This document shows, one piece after another, positions 27,194 through 35,938 of a stretch of 64,000 bases of DNA; position 1 is the first letter of the stretch; every line of letters begins with the position of its first letter. Position numbers and translations under genes: made by a program. Origin of the DNA: Fusibacter sp. 3D3 (GTDB lineage Bacteria > Bacillota > Clostridia > Peptostreptococcales > Acidaminobacteraceae); contig NZ_BDHH01000003.1 of NCBI RefSeq assembly GCF_001748365.1, positions 104,303-168,302 on the forward strand, written 5' to 3'. A model generated the notes under the pieces. That model was not told the DNA's origin. It did not search any database and was given only the letters and a program-made list of their open reading frames with translations.

Positions 27194-27823
27194 ATGGCTT
27201 TAGGTACAGGTATTATAATGCTAGTTTTTATAGGAATGCTTATTAATTTGATCATTAAAAAGATTCAAAATAAACAAGTTTCAGAGCAATTTATAAAAAA
27301 CATGTGGATTCTATATTTTGCGGTAGCTGTCGGTTTAAGCTTTGTAGATGATATATCACTTGAAAGTTTGGTTTTTCTATTCTATCTCGTTGGATTTAGT
27401 ATTGTATTTAAGATGATCCTACAGATTAGAACAAATCAATTTGATGTCAGATACTTTTACGGATGGCTTGGTCTCTCAATTTCGAGCTTAATAATCGGAA
27501 TGATCTACTATACCAATTTTGATCTACTGGATAATGTTATGGGTGATCTCTATGGTTTTACGGTTCAGTTAACACTGATTCAAATATTTTTAATGAAAAA
27601 ACAAAATGAATATGGCAAAGGGTTAATAAAAGGCTGCTATGGTCTCTATTTAGCCATAGGACTCTATTTTATTCTAGCGCCCCCACTTGATATGATTTCT
27701 TTCATCATTGGGATCGTAATTGCGCTAGGCCTAGGCTATTTAATTTATAAAGTCATGAATAAAAAATATATTAGAGCGTATGTGAACCCTGTAAAATTAG
27801 ATGATATTCTGGAGCAGTCATGA
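27194..27823 (+). CDS. polytopic membrane protein of the Tad operon
   Basis: A 209-aa protein with about six to seven membrane helices and little else; the last 25 residues are basic and probably cytosolic. No family recognised. The start follows AAAGAGGTG and the stop overlaps the TadE-like gene by four bases, so it is embedded in the operon and probably contributes to pilus assembly or anchoring. Confidence 0.7.
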   Translation: MALGTGIIMLVFIGMLINLIIKKIQNKQVSEQFIKNMWILYFAVAVGLSFVDDISLESLVFLFYLVGFSIVFKMILQIRTNQFDVRYFYGWLGLSISSLIIGMIYYTNFDLLDNVMGDLYGFTVQLTLIQIFLMKKQNEYGKGLIKGCYGLYLAIGLYFILAPPLDMISFIIGIVIALGLGYLIYKVMNKKYIRAYVNPVKLDDILEQS

Positions 27824-28230
27824 AACTAAAAATTATAAATGATGAAAAGGGACAAGCCGTTGTAGAATTTGCAGTTGTTTTGCCAGTGTTGCTTTTGATT
27901 ATCTTAGCGACGATAACAATAGGCATGATGATTTATACGCAAACACTTTTGGTACTTGCATCTAGCCAGGCAGCGCGCACAGCTTCTTACGTAATTAATG
28001 ATGAATCCTATAATGATGAAACCAAAGTGACCATGATAAAAAATGCCGCATACAATATATTGAATAATGGCATCAACGGAACAGATAGAGATGTGGATAT
28101 ATATTTGGAGGGTGGACTTGTCAGCGTAAAAGTGAGTTATAAATTTAGATATATATTTCCATTAACGGGAGAGATCTTTGATAAAAGTGAGTATAATCTC
28201 AGTTACACGACGACTTGTGTCATAAATTAG
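27820..28230 (+). CDS. TadE-like pseudopilin
   Basis: A 136-aa minor pilin-like protein. Residues 7-32 read DEKGQAVVEFAVVLPVLLL, the TadE motif: a Gly before a helix with Glu at +5. About 100 residues of exported strand-rich domain follow (ASSQAARTASYVI is typical of TadE). It probably primes or caps the Flp fibre. Translation is coupled to the preceding gene by an ATGA overlap. Confidence 0.88.
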   Translation: MKLKIINDEKGQAVVEFAVVLPVLLLIILATITIGMMIYTQTLLVLASSQAARTASYVINDESYNDETKVTMIKNAAYNILNNGINGTDRDVDIYLEGGLVSVKVSYKFRYIFPLTGEIFDKSEYNLSYTTTCVIN

Positions 28231-28245
28231 AAGTTGAGGTGTTGA

Positions 28246-29415
28246 ATGTTAAAAAAAGTAAAACTTAAAATTGTAATTGCAATTATTTTTGCCATTATTG
28301 CAGGATTTAGCACTTTTCAGTTTTTAGGAACCCTTGAAAGTGAGGTTCCGATTGTGGTTGCAGCTCACGATATTGAAGCGTATACATTATTAGAAAGTGC
28401 AGATCTTAAAGTAGTGAAAATAGATAAAGATGAAAAGCAACGCTTTTTTCCATATGCTGCTTCTCAGATAAGTGAACTAAGAGGAAGTATTGTAAGAAAT
28501 GCGTTTAGCAAAGAACAACCGATTCAAAGAACGCCAGACAATTTACTTATGAATGATGAAAAAGCCATTGCACTTAACTATGACGGAAAGGTTGACGACG
28601 CATACTTTATTCCTTATGACAAGCGGATTATTAGTATAGAAGTCGATTCTACAGGTGCGGTAGCGGAGCAACTTAAACCAGGGGATTTCGTAGATATTAT
28701 TTTTACTTCTTCAGACGAAAGTACTGGCGGTCTTTATTCAAATTTGATGCTCCAGCATATTCAGATCTTTAAAATTATTTCGCCATCAAGTGAGAATGCC
28801 GCACAACTTAACGGCAATAAAAAACAATATGTTCTTATGGCAACACCAGAGGAATGTCTTTATTTAGCGGTTGCAAAACGCAATGGCGTTATTGATCTTA
28901 TTTTAAATCCTTTGGAAGGAGATACGGATCCATTAGCAGCTATACATGTATATCAGCTTTCAGCCGAGCCACCAATGACAGATGTGGATGAAATTGAAGG
29001 ACTTATATCTTCTATTTCAAATGATGAGGTATTGTCTAAAGATATAAAATCAGGACTTATAAAATCACTTGAAGGCGAAATTGACTTAGCAAAGGCAAAA
29101 GTTATTATTGAGTCAAGCAACATACCAAATAATGTTAAATTAAGCATCTATGAGCTCATTGACGCACAAACACCGCAATCCAGTTCTTTGGATGCATTTA
29201 GCAATGTAGAAAATGCCATTAATAGCAGCGTCTTATCGGATACTGAAAAAGACAATCTGTTTAGGTTACTTGGCAATAGTGATTCTATTCAAGAAGCACA
29301 ACGCAAAGAAGATGTAAAAAAAATATTGCAAGAAGTAAACAGCAGTAATTTAGATGAAAACACAAAATCAAAAATAAGAGAAACTTTAGCAGTAAATGAA
29401 GAAGGAGCAAATTGA
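28246..29415 (+). CDS. Flp pilus assembly protein CpaB/RcpC
   Basis: A 389-aa protein with an N-terminal membrane anchor (about 8-25), an SAF domain (IVVAAHDIEAYTLLESADLK, about 35-95) and the RcpC/CpaB beta domain (ISIEVDSTGAVAEQLKPGDFVDIIF, about 125-240). The last 140 residues are an acidic helical extension not typical of the family. In diderms CpaB supports the secretin; in this secretin-less locus it probably organises the pilus exit through the wall. Confidence 0.9.
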   Translation: MLKKVKLKIVIAIIFAIIAGFSTFQFLGTLESEVPIVVAAHDIEAYTLLESADLKVVKIDKDEKQRFFPYAASQISELRGSIVRNAFSKEQPIQRTPDNLLMNDEKAIALNYDGKVDDAYFIPYDKRIISIEVDSTGAVAEQLKPGDFVDIIFTSSDESTGGLYSNLMLQHIQIFKIISPSSENAAQLNGNKKQYVLMATPEECLYLAVAKRNGVIDLILNPLEGDTDPLAAIHVYQLSAEPPMTDVDEIEGLISSISNDEVLSKDIKSGLIKSLEGEIDLAKAKVIIESSNIPNNVKLSIYELIDAQTPQSSSLDAFSNVENAINSSVLSDTEKDNLFRLLGNSDSIQEAQRKEDVKKILQEVNSSNLDENTKSKIRETLAVNEEGAN

Positions 29416-30596
29416 TGAGAGCACCTACACGACTTTTGATAGTGGATTATGACAATCTTATATTGGATCAATTGATGACACTTGAGAAATCATATAACGG
29501 ATTGCTCAACATTGAACCTGTTCAAGAAGATCATATTGACCAAGATAAGCTCTCAGAGTTTAATGTGGTCATTATACAGATCGAAAAAATCAAAGATTTA
29601 AAAAAATTTAGCGAGACTATAGAAAAACACTTTTCAGGAAAAGTATTGCTGATAACAGATAAATATGTGGATGAAAAAACGCGTTTAGCTCAGACTTTGG
29701 GTTATAATGTGCATTACAAATTTGGCTCATCAAATGCATTGGCTGAAAAGCTATTTGAAGATTTTAAGGAAAATATTATTCAGAAAAGAGAAGCACTGAA
29801 AACGGTGATCAAGGAAGAAGATACAATTCACCTTTGTGTTTATTCACCACAAGGTGGTTCTGGGAAGAGTACCATTGCAATTAATTTGGCAATTCAATAT
29901 ACGAAAGCCAATAAGAAAGTCTTACTCGTAGACATGGCCCAAATTGGCAGTATTGGCGCAATGCTTCATGTGCCTAATGTTCATGGTGGTTTTTCAAAAT
30001 TACTTGAAAGACTTGAGGTGGAAATGGATCAACAAGATTTAAGTCATGTACACGAAGAGTGTTTTTACAAATACCAACAAGAAACTTGTGAATTCGATAT
30101 TTTAATGTCCTCTTCACTGATTAAAATGGAGAAGATGCGATCGGCAGAAGTGGGGAGAATCCAAAGTGTGATTAGAAACTTAGGCTATGATGTTGTTATT
30201 TATGACACTTCAACAGAAATTTGTGAGAGAAATCTTTCTATATTTGATGATTGCGATAAAGTCGTTTTGGTTTCTACCCCAGATATTATTTCAAGCTGGA
30301 AGTTGATTCAGGTAAAGGAAATCTTAAAAACAGTGGGTGTATCTCAAAAATGTGTACTGATTGTCAATCGATTTTCAAAGCATCTTGGGTTTACAAACGA
30401 AGAACTTGAAATTGAGATGCAGATGCCCTTAGTCGGTGTGATTAAAGAGGAGAAGTGGATAAAATATAACGTAAATGAGGGCATCCCCATTACTCTACAA
30501 AATCACAATAAAACAAATGAAGTTTTTTCAGAGCTTGCGCATAAATTATGCCTTATAAATAAAAATCCTAAGAAAAAATGGGGGTTTAAAAAGTGA
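29415..30596 (+). CDS. pilus localisation ATPase TadZ/CpaE
   Basis: A 393-aa MinD/ParA-like protein. The first about 125 residues resemble a receiver-like atypical domain (RLLIVDYDNLILDQLM). The ATPase starts near 140 with a deviant Walker A SPQGGSGKSTIAINLA, then LLVDMAQIGSIG and VIYDTST. The ATG overlaps the cpaB stop (TGATG) and has GAAGGAG upstream. TadZ proteins place the pilus machine at a cell pole. Confidence 0.9.
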   Translation: MRAPTRLLIVDYDNLILDQLMTLEKSYNGLLNIEPVQEDHIDQDKLSEFNVVIIQIEKIKDLKKFSETIEKHFSGKVLLITDKYVDEKTRLAQTLGYNVHYKFGSSNALAEKLFEDFKENIIQKREALKTVIKEEDTIHLCVYSPQGGSGKSTIAINLAIQYTKANKKVLLVDMAQIGSIGAMLHVPNVHGGFSKLLERLEVEMDQQDLSHVHEECFYKYQQETCEFDILMSSSLIKMEKMRSAEVGRIQSVIRNLGYDVVIYDTSTEICERNLSIFDDCDKVVLVSTPDIISSWKLIQVKEILKTVGVSQKCVLIVNRFSKHLGFTNEELEIEMQMPLVGVIKEEKWIKYNVNEGIPITLQNHNKTNEVFSELAHKLCLINKNPKKKWGFKK

Positions 30597-31981
30597 GTAT
30601 TGAACATTATTTAAACAACAAGATGAGGATAGAGGCAGATCAGCATAATTCAAAAGGGTTAACAATCGATACAAAACTCCGTAAAACTAAAATAAACGAA
30701 GTTATCCACAAAGCAAAAGAAAGTATCTCTGACCTTAGAGATGAGTTTTCACAAGGAGACCTTGAGAAGCAAGTTAAAGCGATCGGATGGCGGATTATAG
30801 ATACACTTGTGGAGAAAGAGTATTCTGCTTTCTTTTTTTCTCAAAATGAAAAACATGAGATGTTAGAACAACTCATGCAAAATATGTTCGGATTTGGTGT
30901 GATTGAACCTTTTCTAAAAGACTCTGAAGTAACCGAAATCATGATCAATGGGCGCAAAAATATATTTATTGAGAAAAGTGGCAAGATTACCAGAGCAATA
31001 GATCCTAACGGGCACTATGTAGAGTTTGAATCTGAGAAAGATTTAAGGTTTGTAATCGATCGAATTGTGTCACCAATCAACAGAAAAGTGGATGAAAGTG
31101 ATCCAATTGTAGATGCTCGGTTACCTGATGGCTCAAGAGTAAATATCGTACTAGGCATCATATCACTAAGTGGTACAACTGTAACCATAAGAAAGTTTCC
31201 AGAGCGCCCTTTTAACATGGCATCTCTTATTGAAAAAGGAACTTTGACGCCTGAAGTGTCTGAGCTTCTAGAAAAAATGGTAAGGGCAAGACATAATATT
31301 ATTGTTTCAGGAGGAACGGGTTCTGGTAAAACGACTTTCTTAAATGCTTTAAGTATGTTTATTGCAAATGACTCAAGAGTGATTACGGTTGAAGATTCAG
31401 CAGAACTTAAATTTAACCAAGTCCAAAACCTTGTTCGGCTTGAAACAAGGCCGCCGAATCTAGAAGGTAAAGGTGAAATCACAATGCGTAAATTGGTGAA
31501 GTCAGCGCTTAGAATGCGACCAGATCAAATCGTCATTGGAGAAGTAAGAGGGGGAGAAGCCTTAGACATGCTTCAAGCCATGAATACGGGTCATGATGGG
31601 TCCTTGTCCACAGGCCATGCGAACTCTGCGCAAGATATGCTTATGAGACTTGAAACGATGGTGCTTATGGCGGGAATGGAGCTTCCGGTAAGAGCCATTC
31701 GTCAACAAATTGCTTCTGCTGTGGATTTTATTGTTCACCTGAGTAAGATGAGAGATGGTTCGAGAAAAGTGGTGGAGATCATTGAGGTCATAGGTATGAA
31801 TGGCGAAGACATTGTTACACAAGATATTTTCAAATATGAAGAACGCTATTTAGAACAGAATCAAGCGCCTACTGAGGGTGCACTTTTATATCAAGGGAAT
31901 AGCATAGCGATAACCAAAAAATTTCACGCCACTGGTATTTTTAACTATGAAAGTCCCTTTATAAATGAAGGTGCCTTATGA
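30593..31981 (+). CDS. Flp pilus secretion ATPase TadA/CpaF
   Basis: A 462-aa type II/IV secretion ATPase that powers pilus assembly. Walker A is SGGTGSGKTTFLNAL (about residues 237-251), followed by TVEDSAEL (Asp box), RPDQIVIGEVRGGEALDMLQAMNTGHDGS (Walker B and His box), and the N-terminal AMINGRKNIFIE-like CpaF domain. It starts with GTG at a four-base overlap with tadZ and is itself overlapped by tadB. Confidence 0.95.
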   Translation: MSIEHYLNNKMRIEADQHNSKGLTIDTKLRKTKINEVIHKAKESISDLRDEFSQGDLEKQVKAIGWRIIDTLVEKEYSAFFFSQNEKHEMLEQLMQNMFGFGVIEPFLKDSEVTEIMINGRKNIFIEKSGKITRAIDPNGHYVEFESEKDLRFVIDRIVSPINRKVDESDPIVDARLPDGSRVNIVLGIISLSGTTVTIRKFPERPFNMASLIEKGTLTPEVSELLEKMVRARHNIIVSGGTGSGKTTFLNALSMFIANDSRVITVEDSAELKFNQVQNLVRLETRPPNLEGKGEITMRKLVKSALRMRPDQIVIGEVRGGEALDMLQAMNTGHDGSLSTGHANSAQDMLMRLETMVLMAGMELPVRAIRQQIASAVDFIVHLSKMRDGSRKVVEIIEVIGMNGEDIVTQDIFKYEERYLEQNQAPTEGALLYQGNSIAITKKFHATGIFNYESPFINEGAL

Positions 31982-32871
31982 GTATGATTATATTCAGTTT
32001 TTCTATGGCTGCCTTTTTCTCAATCATGGCTGTATATGAAATTTATTTTGGGATAGATGTAAAAAAAGGGACAACAGAAAAAACATTAAGACTTCTCAAA
32101 GGGGAGACTCAATTACGCAAATTACAAAAGAAAAAAACGAGTAGCAAATCAAAACAAACTCATTTGCTGAATAACCCAATTGTTATGTTAATCGTTCTCT
32201 CTTTAGTCTCGTTTATTATGCTCAAAAATATTTGGCTTTCGCTTCTAGTGGGCATATTGGGTTATTTTTATCCTAAATATGTGGAACGTGAACGCAAACA
32301 GAAGAGAAAACATGAAATGAATATACAATTCAAAGATGCAATGCAGTCTGTGTCCAACTCACTTAAAGCAGGCAATTCTTTTCAGACTTCACTTGAGAGG
32401 TGTCTAGAGGACCTTAAAAGAATTTATAGACATCAAAAAAACAATGCACTTCTTGAAGAGTGGGAAAAAATAGTATCTGACTTACAGTTAGGTCAGCCGA
32501 TTGACAAAGTGCTCAATGATTTTAAGAATCGAGTGAAATTAGAAGACGTTGATACTTTTGTGAACTCAGCCGTTATCATTCATGAAAAAGGTGGCAACAT
32601 GACAGAAGTCCTTGCAAATGTAACAGAAGTCATAGGGGATAGAATTGATGTGAAAAGAGATATTATGACACTTACTGCTGGAAAGAGATCAGAAGCAAAG
32701 CTCTTGACCTTTATGCCACTTATACTGCTAGGACTTTTGATGCTATTTTCTCCTAAGTATCTTGATCCAATGTATGATAAGCCTTTAGGAAAATTGCTGG
32801 CAACGCTAGGCGTGATTATGTTAATTGCCAATTTTTTTATAGGCAAAAAAATCATCAATATTGATATTTAA
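31978..32871 (+). CDS. pilus assembly platform protein TadB
   Basis: A 297-aa membrane protein of the GspF/TadB family. Helices lie near residues 5-22 and 60-95, then the cytosolic four-helix domain with FKDAMQSVSNSLKAGNSFQTSLE, and two C-terminal helices. With TadC it forms the inner-membrane platform turned by the ATPase. It overlaps tadA by four bases (ATGA). Confidence 0.9.
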   Translation: MSMIIFSFSMAAFFSIMAVYEIYFGIDVKKGTTEKTLRLLKGETQLRKLQKKKTSSKSKQTHLLNNPIVMLIVLSLVSFIMLKNIWLSLLVGILGYFYPKYVERERKQKRKHEMNIQFKDAMQSVSNSLKAGNSFQTSLERCLEDLKRIYRHQKNNALLEEWEKIVSDLQLGQPIDKVLNDFKNRVKLEDVDTFVNSAVIIHEKGGNMTEVLANVTEVIGDRIDVKRDIMTLTAGKRSEAKLLTFMPLILLGLLMLFSPKYLDPMYDKPLGKLLATLGVIMLIANFFIGKKIINIDI

Positions 32872-32880
32872 GGAGACAAT

Positions 32881-33780
32881 ATGAAACTGATTATAGCAAT
32901 TTCAATCGGACTCTTATTTTTTGTTTTATTGTTTCCTACTCAATTTTTTAAGCAAAGAGGTGCTTTAGGGCGATTTAATGAAAAGAAAAAAAAGCTGACA
33001 AATGACAATATTGAAAATAAGGTGCTCAGACAGTTAGTGAAATTAGCGCGGAAACTCCGACGCATTATCAACATCAAGATATTGCCTGAAAAGCGCTTTC
33101 AAATTAAAGAAAAATTAGATTATGCCAATATGAGTAAGATGATAAGTCCAGAAGATTTTGTCTATCTCAAGGTGATCATCACAGGTATTACAGGCTTATA
33201 TTTTGGATTTCATTATTATCATAGTAAGGACATGTTGACATTAATTTGCTTGATTCTTGGGAGTGTTATGGGTTATTTAGTGCCTAATCAATGGCTTGAT
33301 GGTAAAGTAAAAAAAAGAAAACTAGCAATTCGAAAAAGTGTGCCCTATGTATTGAGTCTATTTTCTATTTTGATGGAAGCAGGATTAAATATCACACAGG
33401 CTATGGAAGAGATTGCTAAAAATCCTAATAACGCATTGGCTGTGGAAATTCAAATAACAACTGAAGAAATGCACTTAGGACTAACCAATGCAGAAGCTTT
33501 AGAGAATATGGCGTTACGTACAAACGTGGATGAAGTTAATTACTTCGTTTCATCCATGATTCAAGGCCTTGAAAAAGGGAATAGCGGGATTGCAAAGATC
33601 GTTAAGGAACATGCTGAGAATAGTTGGAACATTAGAAAATCGCTTGCAAAAGAGCTTGCCGAAAAAGCTTCAATGAAATTATTTTTGCCGCTATTACTGT
33701 TAGTATTTCCTGCTATGGTAATCTTTCTGCTTGGACCAATGATTTTCTCTATGATTGATATGTTTAGCCAAGGGGTGTAA
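32881..33780 (+). CDS. pilus assembly platform protein TadC
   Basis: A 299-aa paralogue of TadB with the same GspF-type core: RKSVPYVLSLFSILMEAGLNITQAMEEIA and FVSSMIQGLEKGNSGIAKIV, flanked by membrane helices at the N-terminus (two central ones about 100-135) and at the C-terminal end (LPLLLLVFPAMVIFLLG). AAGGAGAC precedes the ATG. Partner of TadB. Confidence 0.9.
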   Translation: MKLIIAISIGLLFFVLLFPTQFFKQRGALGRFNEKKKKLTNDNIENKVLRQLVKLARKLRRIINIKILPEKRFQIKEKLDYANMSKMISPEDFVYLKVIITGITGLYFGFHYYHSKDMLTLICLILGSVMGYLVPNQWLDGKVKKRKLAIRKSVPYVLSLFSILMEAGLNITQAMEEIAKNPNNALAVEIQITTEEMHLGLTNAEALENMALRTNVDEVNYFVSSMIQGLEKGNSGIAKIVKEHAENSWNIRKSLAKELAEKASMKLFLPLLLLVFPAMVIFLLGPMIFSMIDMFSQGV

Positions 33781-33783
33781 GGG

Positions 33784-34221
33784 ATGTCAAAAGGAAATAA
33801 GTGGCATGATTTTGTCAAAGAAGAAAAAGGGGCGACTGCACTGATCTCAATTATGATGATGTTTGTTTTGCTTGCATTTGCAGGCTTGATTATCGATTGT
33901 GGTTATGTGGTTTATTCTAAGATTGGTCTTGATGAAGCGACAATGCAAGCTTCGGATTCAGCAATACTTGCAGTAGATAATGACTATTTTGATGAAACCG
34001 GAGAGGTAGAGATCATCATAGAGGATGCGGCTGATTATATAGAATATGTACTGCTCTATAATCTGCCAGATGCAATCCTGATTAGTGTTGAGGCGGACCC
34101 AATTAAACCCAATATCGTTGAGGTTTACTCTCAAAGAACTGTTCCAGTACATTTTTCAAAAATATTAGGGATCAATGAAGTAACGATATATTCAAAAGCG
34201 ATCTGTAAAGTAGATGGCTAA
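33784..34221 (+). CDS. TadE/G-like pilus protein
   Basis: A 145-aa protein whose N-terminus EEKGATALISIMMMFVLLAFAGLIIDCGYVV matches the TadG/TadE N-terminal domain, including DCGYVVYSK after the membrane helix. Only the N-terminal third of a full TadG (no von Willebrand domain) is present, so it is a minor pseudopilin-like member. It is the last canonical gene of the Tad set. Confidence 0.82.
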   Translation: MSKGNKWHDFVKEEKGATALISIMMMFVLLAFAGLIIDCGYVVYSKIGLDEATMQASDSAILAVDNDYFDETGEVEIIIEDAADYIEYVLLYNLPDAILISVEADPIKPNIVEVYSQRTVPVHFSKILGINEVTIYSKAICKVDG

Positions 34222-34238
34222 TTAAAAGGAGCGTAAAG

Positions 34239-34718
34239 ATGAAAAGAATTTTAAAGATGTCAGGGTTATTATTGTTCAGTTTAGTGGTGTTTGCAGGATG
34301 TGCATCAGAGGAAGAGAAAGCGATGAATGCTTATGTTGAAATTCTAGAATCTTCCAATCTTAATTCAAGTGTAGAGGCTGTAAATTCGATGGCGGCAGCT
34401 TTTAGTGTCGATAATCCGGATCCAAATGCAGAAGGTTATAACGACAAGCTGTTTGAGATGATTGAGCTTATTCAAGCAGAATTGAAAACAGCTAAAGAAA
34501 GTGCAAATGCAATCGTTGTAACAGATGAAGCTCTAGTAGTTGTTCATGAAAATCTAAAATTAGGGATAGATAATGTGGCTAATGGTTTTGACCTTATTCA
34601 CCAATCTTTTCTCGAAGAAGATGAGGCTGAATCAAGTCGCTTGAACGCTGAAGCAATAGAGGCATTAAATAATGGCAATTTAGCTATTACCGAATGGAAT
34701 TCGGTTGTAACCCCATAG
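34239..34718 (+). CDS. small helical lipoprotein 1
   Basis: A 159-aa lipoprotein with signal peptide and lipobox FAGC (Cys20). The mature part is acidic and helical. The C-terminal half (ENLKLGIDNVANGFDLI to EWNSV) resembles the next gene and 26687-27178. AAAAGGAGCG precedes the ATG. It probably belongs to the Tad transcript; function unknown. Confidence 0.75.
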   Translation: MKRILKMSGLLLFSLVVFAGCASEEEKAMNAYVEILESSNLNSSVEAVNSMAAAFSVDNPDPNAEGYNDKLFEMIELIQAELKTAKESANAIVVTDEALVVVHENLKLGIDNVANGFDLIHQSFLEEDEAESSRLNAEAIEALNNGNLAITEWNSVVTP

Positions 34719-34727
34719 GGCTGCCTT

Positions 34728-35204
34728 ATGAAAAATAAAAAAAACCTACTCTTAATGAGTGTATTATTACTCTTATTAATGACAGGGTGTGCACAAAGTG
34801 ACCAAAAGGCAACAGCGGATTATATGAAAACCATTAAAGCCTATTTAATGATTGAAAAGATTGATGAAATTGGTCAGAAACAAGCTGCATTTGAATCAAA
34901 ATACGAATCCGCAGATGAAACGCAGTATTTAGAAGCTCAGAAACTACAAGTAGTTGAGTCGCTTGAAGCAATAGATCAACTAGAGATGAGTGCTCAGTCC
35001 ATTCAACCTAAAAATGATTATGTTAAATCAATGCATAATGAGCTTATACTGGGGATCGATGCTCTAAGGCAGGGCTATGAATTTCTAGGGGAAGGCATTG
35101 TAACAGCCAACCTAGATGAGGCCTATAAACTTTATGATAAGTCCTATGATGCCTTTACAATGAGCGAAGATGCCTTTACAAGATGGAAAACATTCGAAGA
35201 ATAG
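34728..35204 (+). CDS. small helical lipoprotein 2
   Basis: A 158-aa lipoprotein with lipobox MTGC (Cys21) and an all-helical mature domain (HNELILGIDALRQGYEFLG to RWKTF) similar to its upstream neighbour, so probably an old tandem duplication. No recognised family. It sits 9 bases after its paralogue and just before the RDD-like membrane gene. Confidence 0.75.
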   Translation: MKNKKNLLLMSVLLLLLMTGCAQSDQKATADYMKTIKAYLMIEKIDEIGQKQAAFESKYESADETQYLEAQKLQVVESLEAIDQLEMSAQSIQPKNDYVKSMHNELILGIDALRQGYEFLGEGIVTANLDEAYKLYDKSYDAFTMSEDAFTRWKTFEE

Positions 35205-35227
35205 TACTTGAAAATCAGGAGGAAACC

Positions 35228-35902
35228 ATGAAAGAAAAAAAGAGTAAGAGCAATAAAGCAATGAATCTGGATAAACCACATCCTATATTCGCAGGTGTAA
35301 TGGATTTTTACTTTTTCAGCATAATCGTTACAGGGTTATTAGCAACAATTTCAAGCTTTACCCATAAGAGCATAATGGGTCCAAAATTAGCCCAAAGTGT
35401 TCTGCTTTTAGATTTGATAGTGGTTGTGCTTTACCATGTTGTTTTATCTAAAAAAATCTCAGTATTAAGTCTAGGAGAGAAACTGGCAGGTAAAGTAAAA
35501 GACACCACAGGCAAGACCTGGTCAAATCCTTATCAGAGCAATCGAATTGGGATCTACATTGTCATGATATTGGCGATCTTTTTGTTGGGAAATGACTGGA
35601 ATCAAAGTGCAATGGGTCATGTCGTTCCATTTGCAGTGATCGTTGGCAAATGGATACGCTTTGGCATTATTCTAAAATGTCTCTTAATGATATCAGAGCG
35701 AAAACTAACAGGTCTAAAAGTATTAATCCTAATGGAACTTTTAGGCATGGTGGGGGTTGCATTATCTGGAGTAGGTTCCATGTTTACAAGCTTAGCATTT
35801 GTCTCGGCATTAGTATCGGTTGTTGTGTTTATAAAATACAATAAAGCCCCAAAAAACACATCGATAGATGCAGCTGAATTATTTGTATCAAAACAGGGTT
35901 AA
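35228..35902 (+). CDS. RDD-like membrane protein
   Basis: A 224-aa membrane protein starting at the ATG behind CAGGAGGAAAC; an earlier in-frame codon at 35183 has no site. About five to six helices are predicted. The stretch SLGEKLAGKVKDTTGKTW followed by an Arg (SNR) matches the RDD pattern. RDD proteins are poorly characterised transport or envelope factors. Its position between the Tad lipoproteins and the secreted toxin-like gene suggests a role in that export module, which is inference. Confidence 0.65.
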   Translation: MKEKKSKSNKAMNLDKPHPIFAGVMDFYFFSIIVTGLLATISSFTHKSIMGPKLAQSVLLLDLIVVVLYHVVLSKKISVLSLGEKLAGKVKDTTGKTWSNPYQSNRIGIYIVMILAIFLLGNDWNQSAMGHVVPFAVIVGKWIRFGIILKCLLMISERKLTGLKVLILMELLGMVGVALSGVGSMFTSLAFVSALVSVVVFIKYNKAPKNTSIDAAELFVSKQG

Positions 35903-35938
35903 GCCCCTTTTTGAATAAAAAAAATAAGGAGGACAAGT

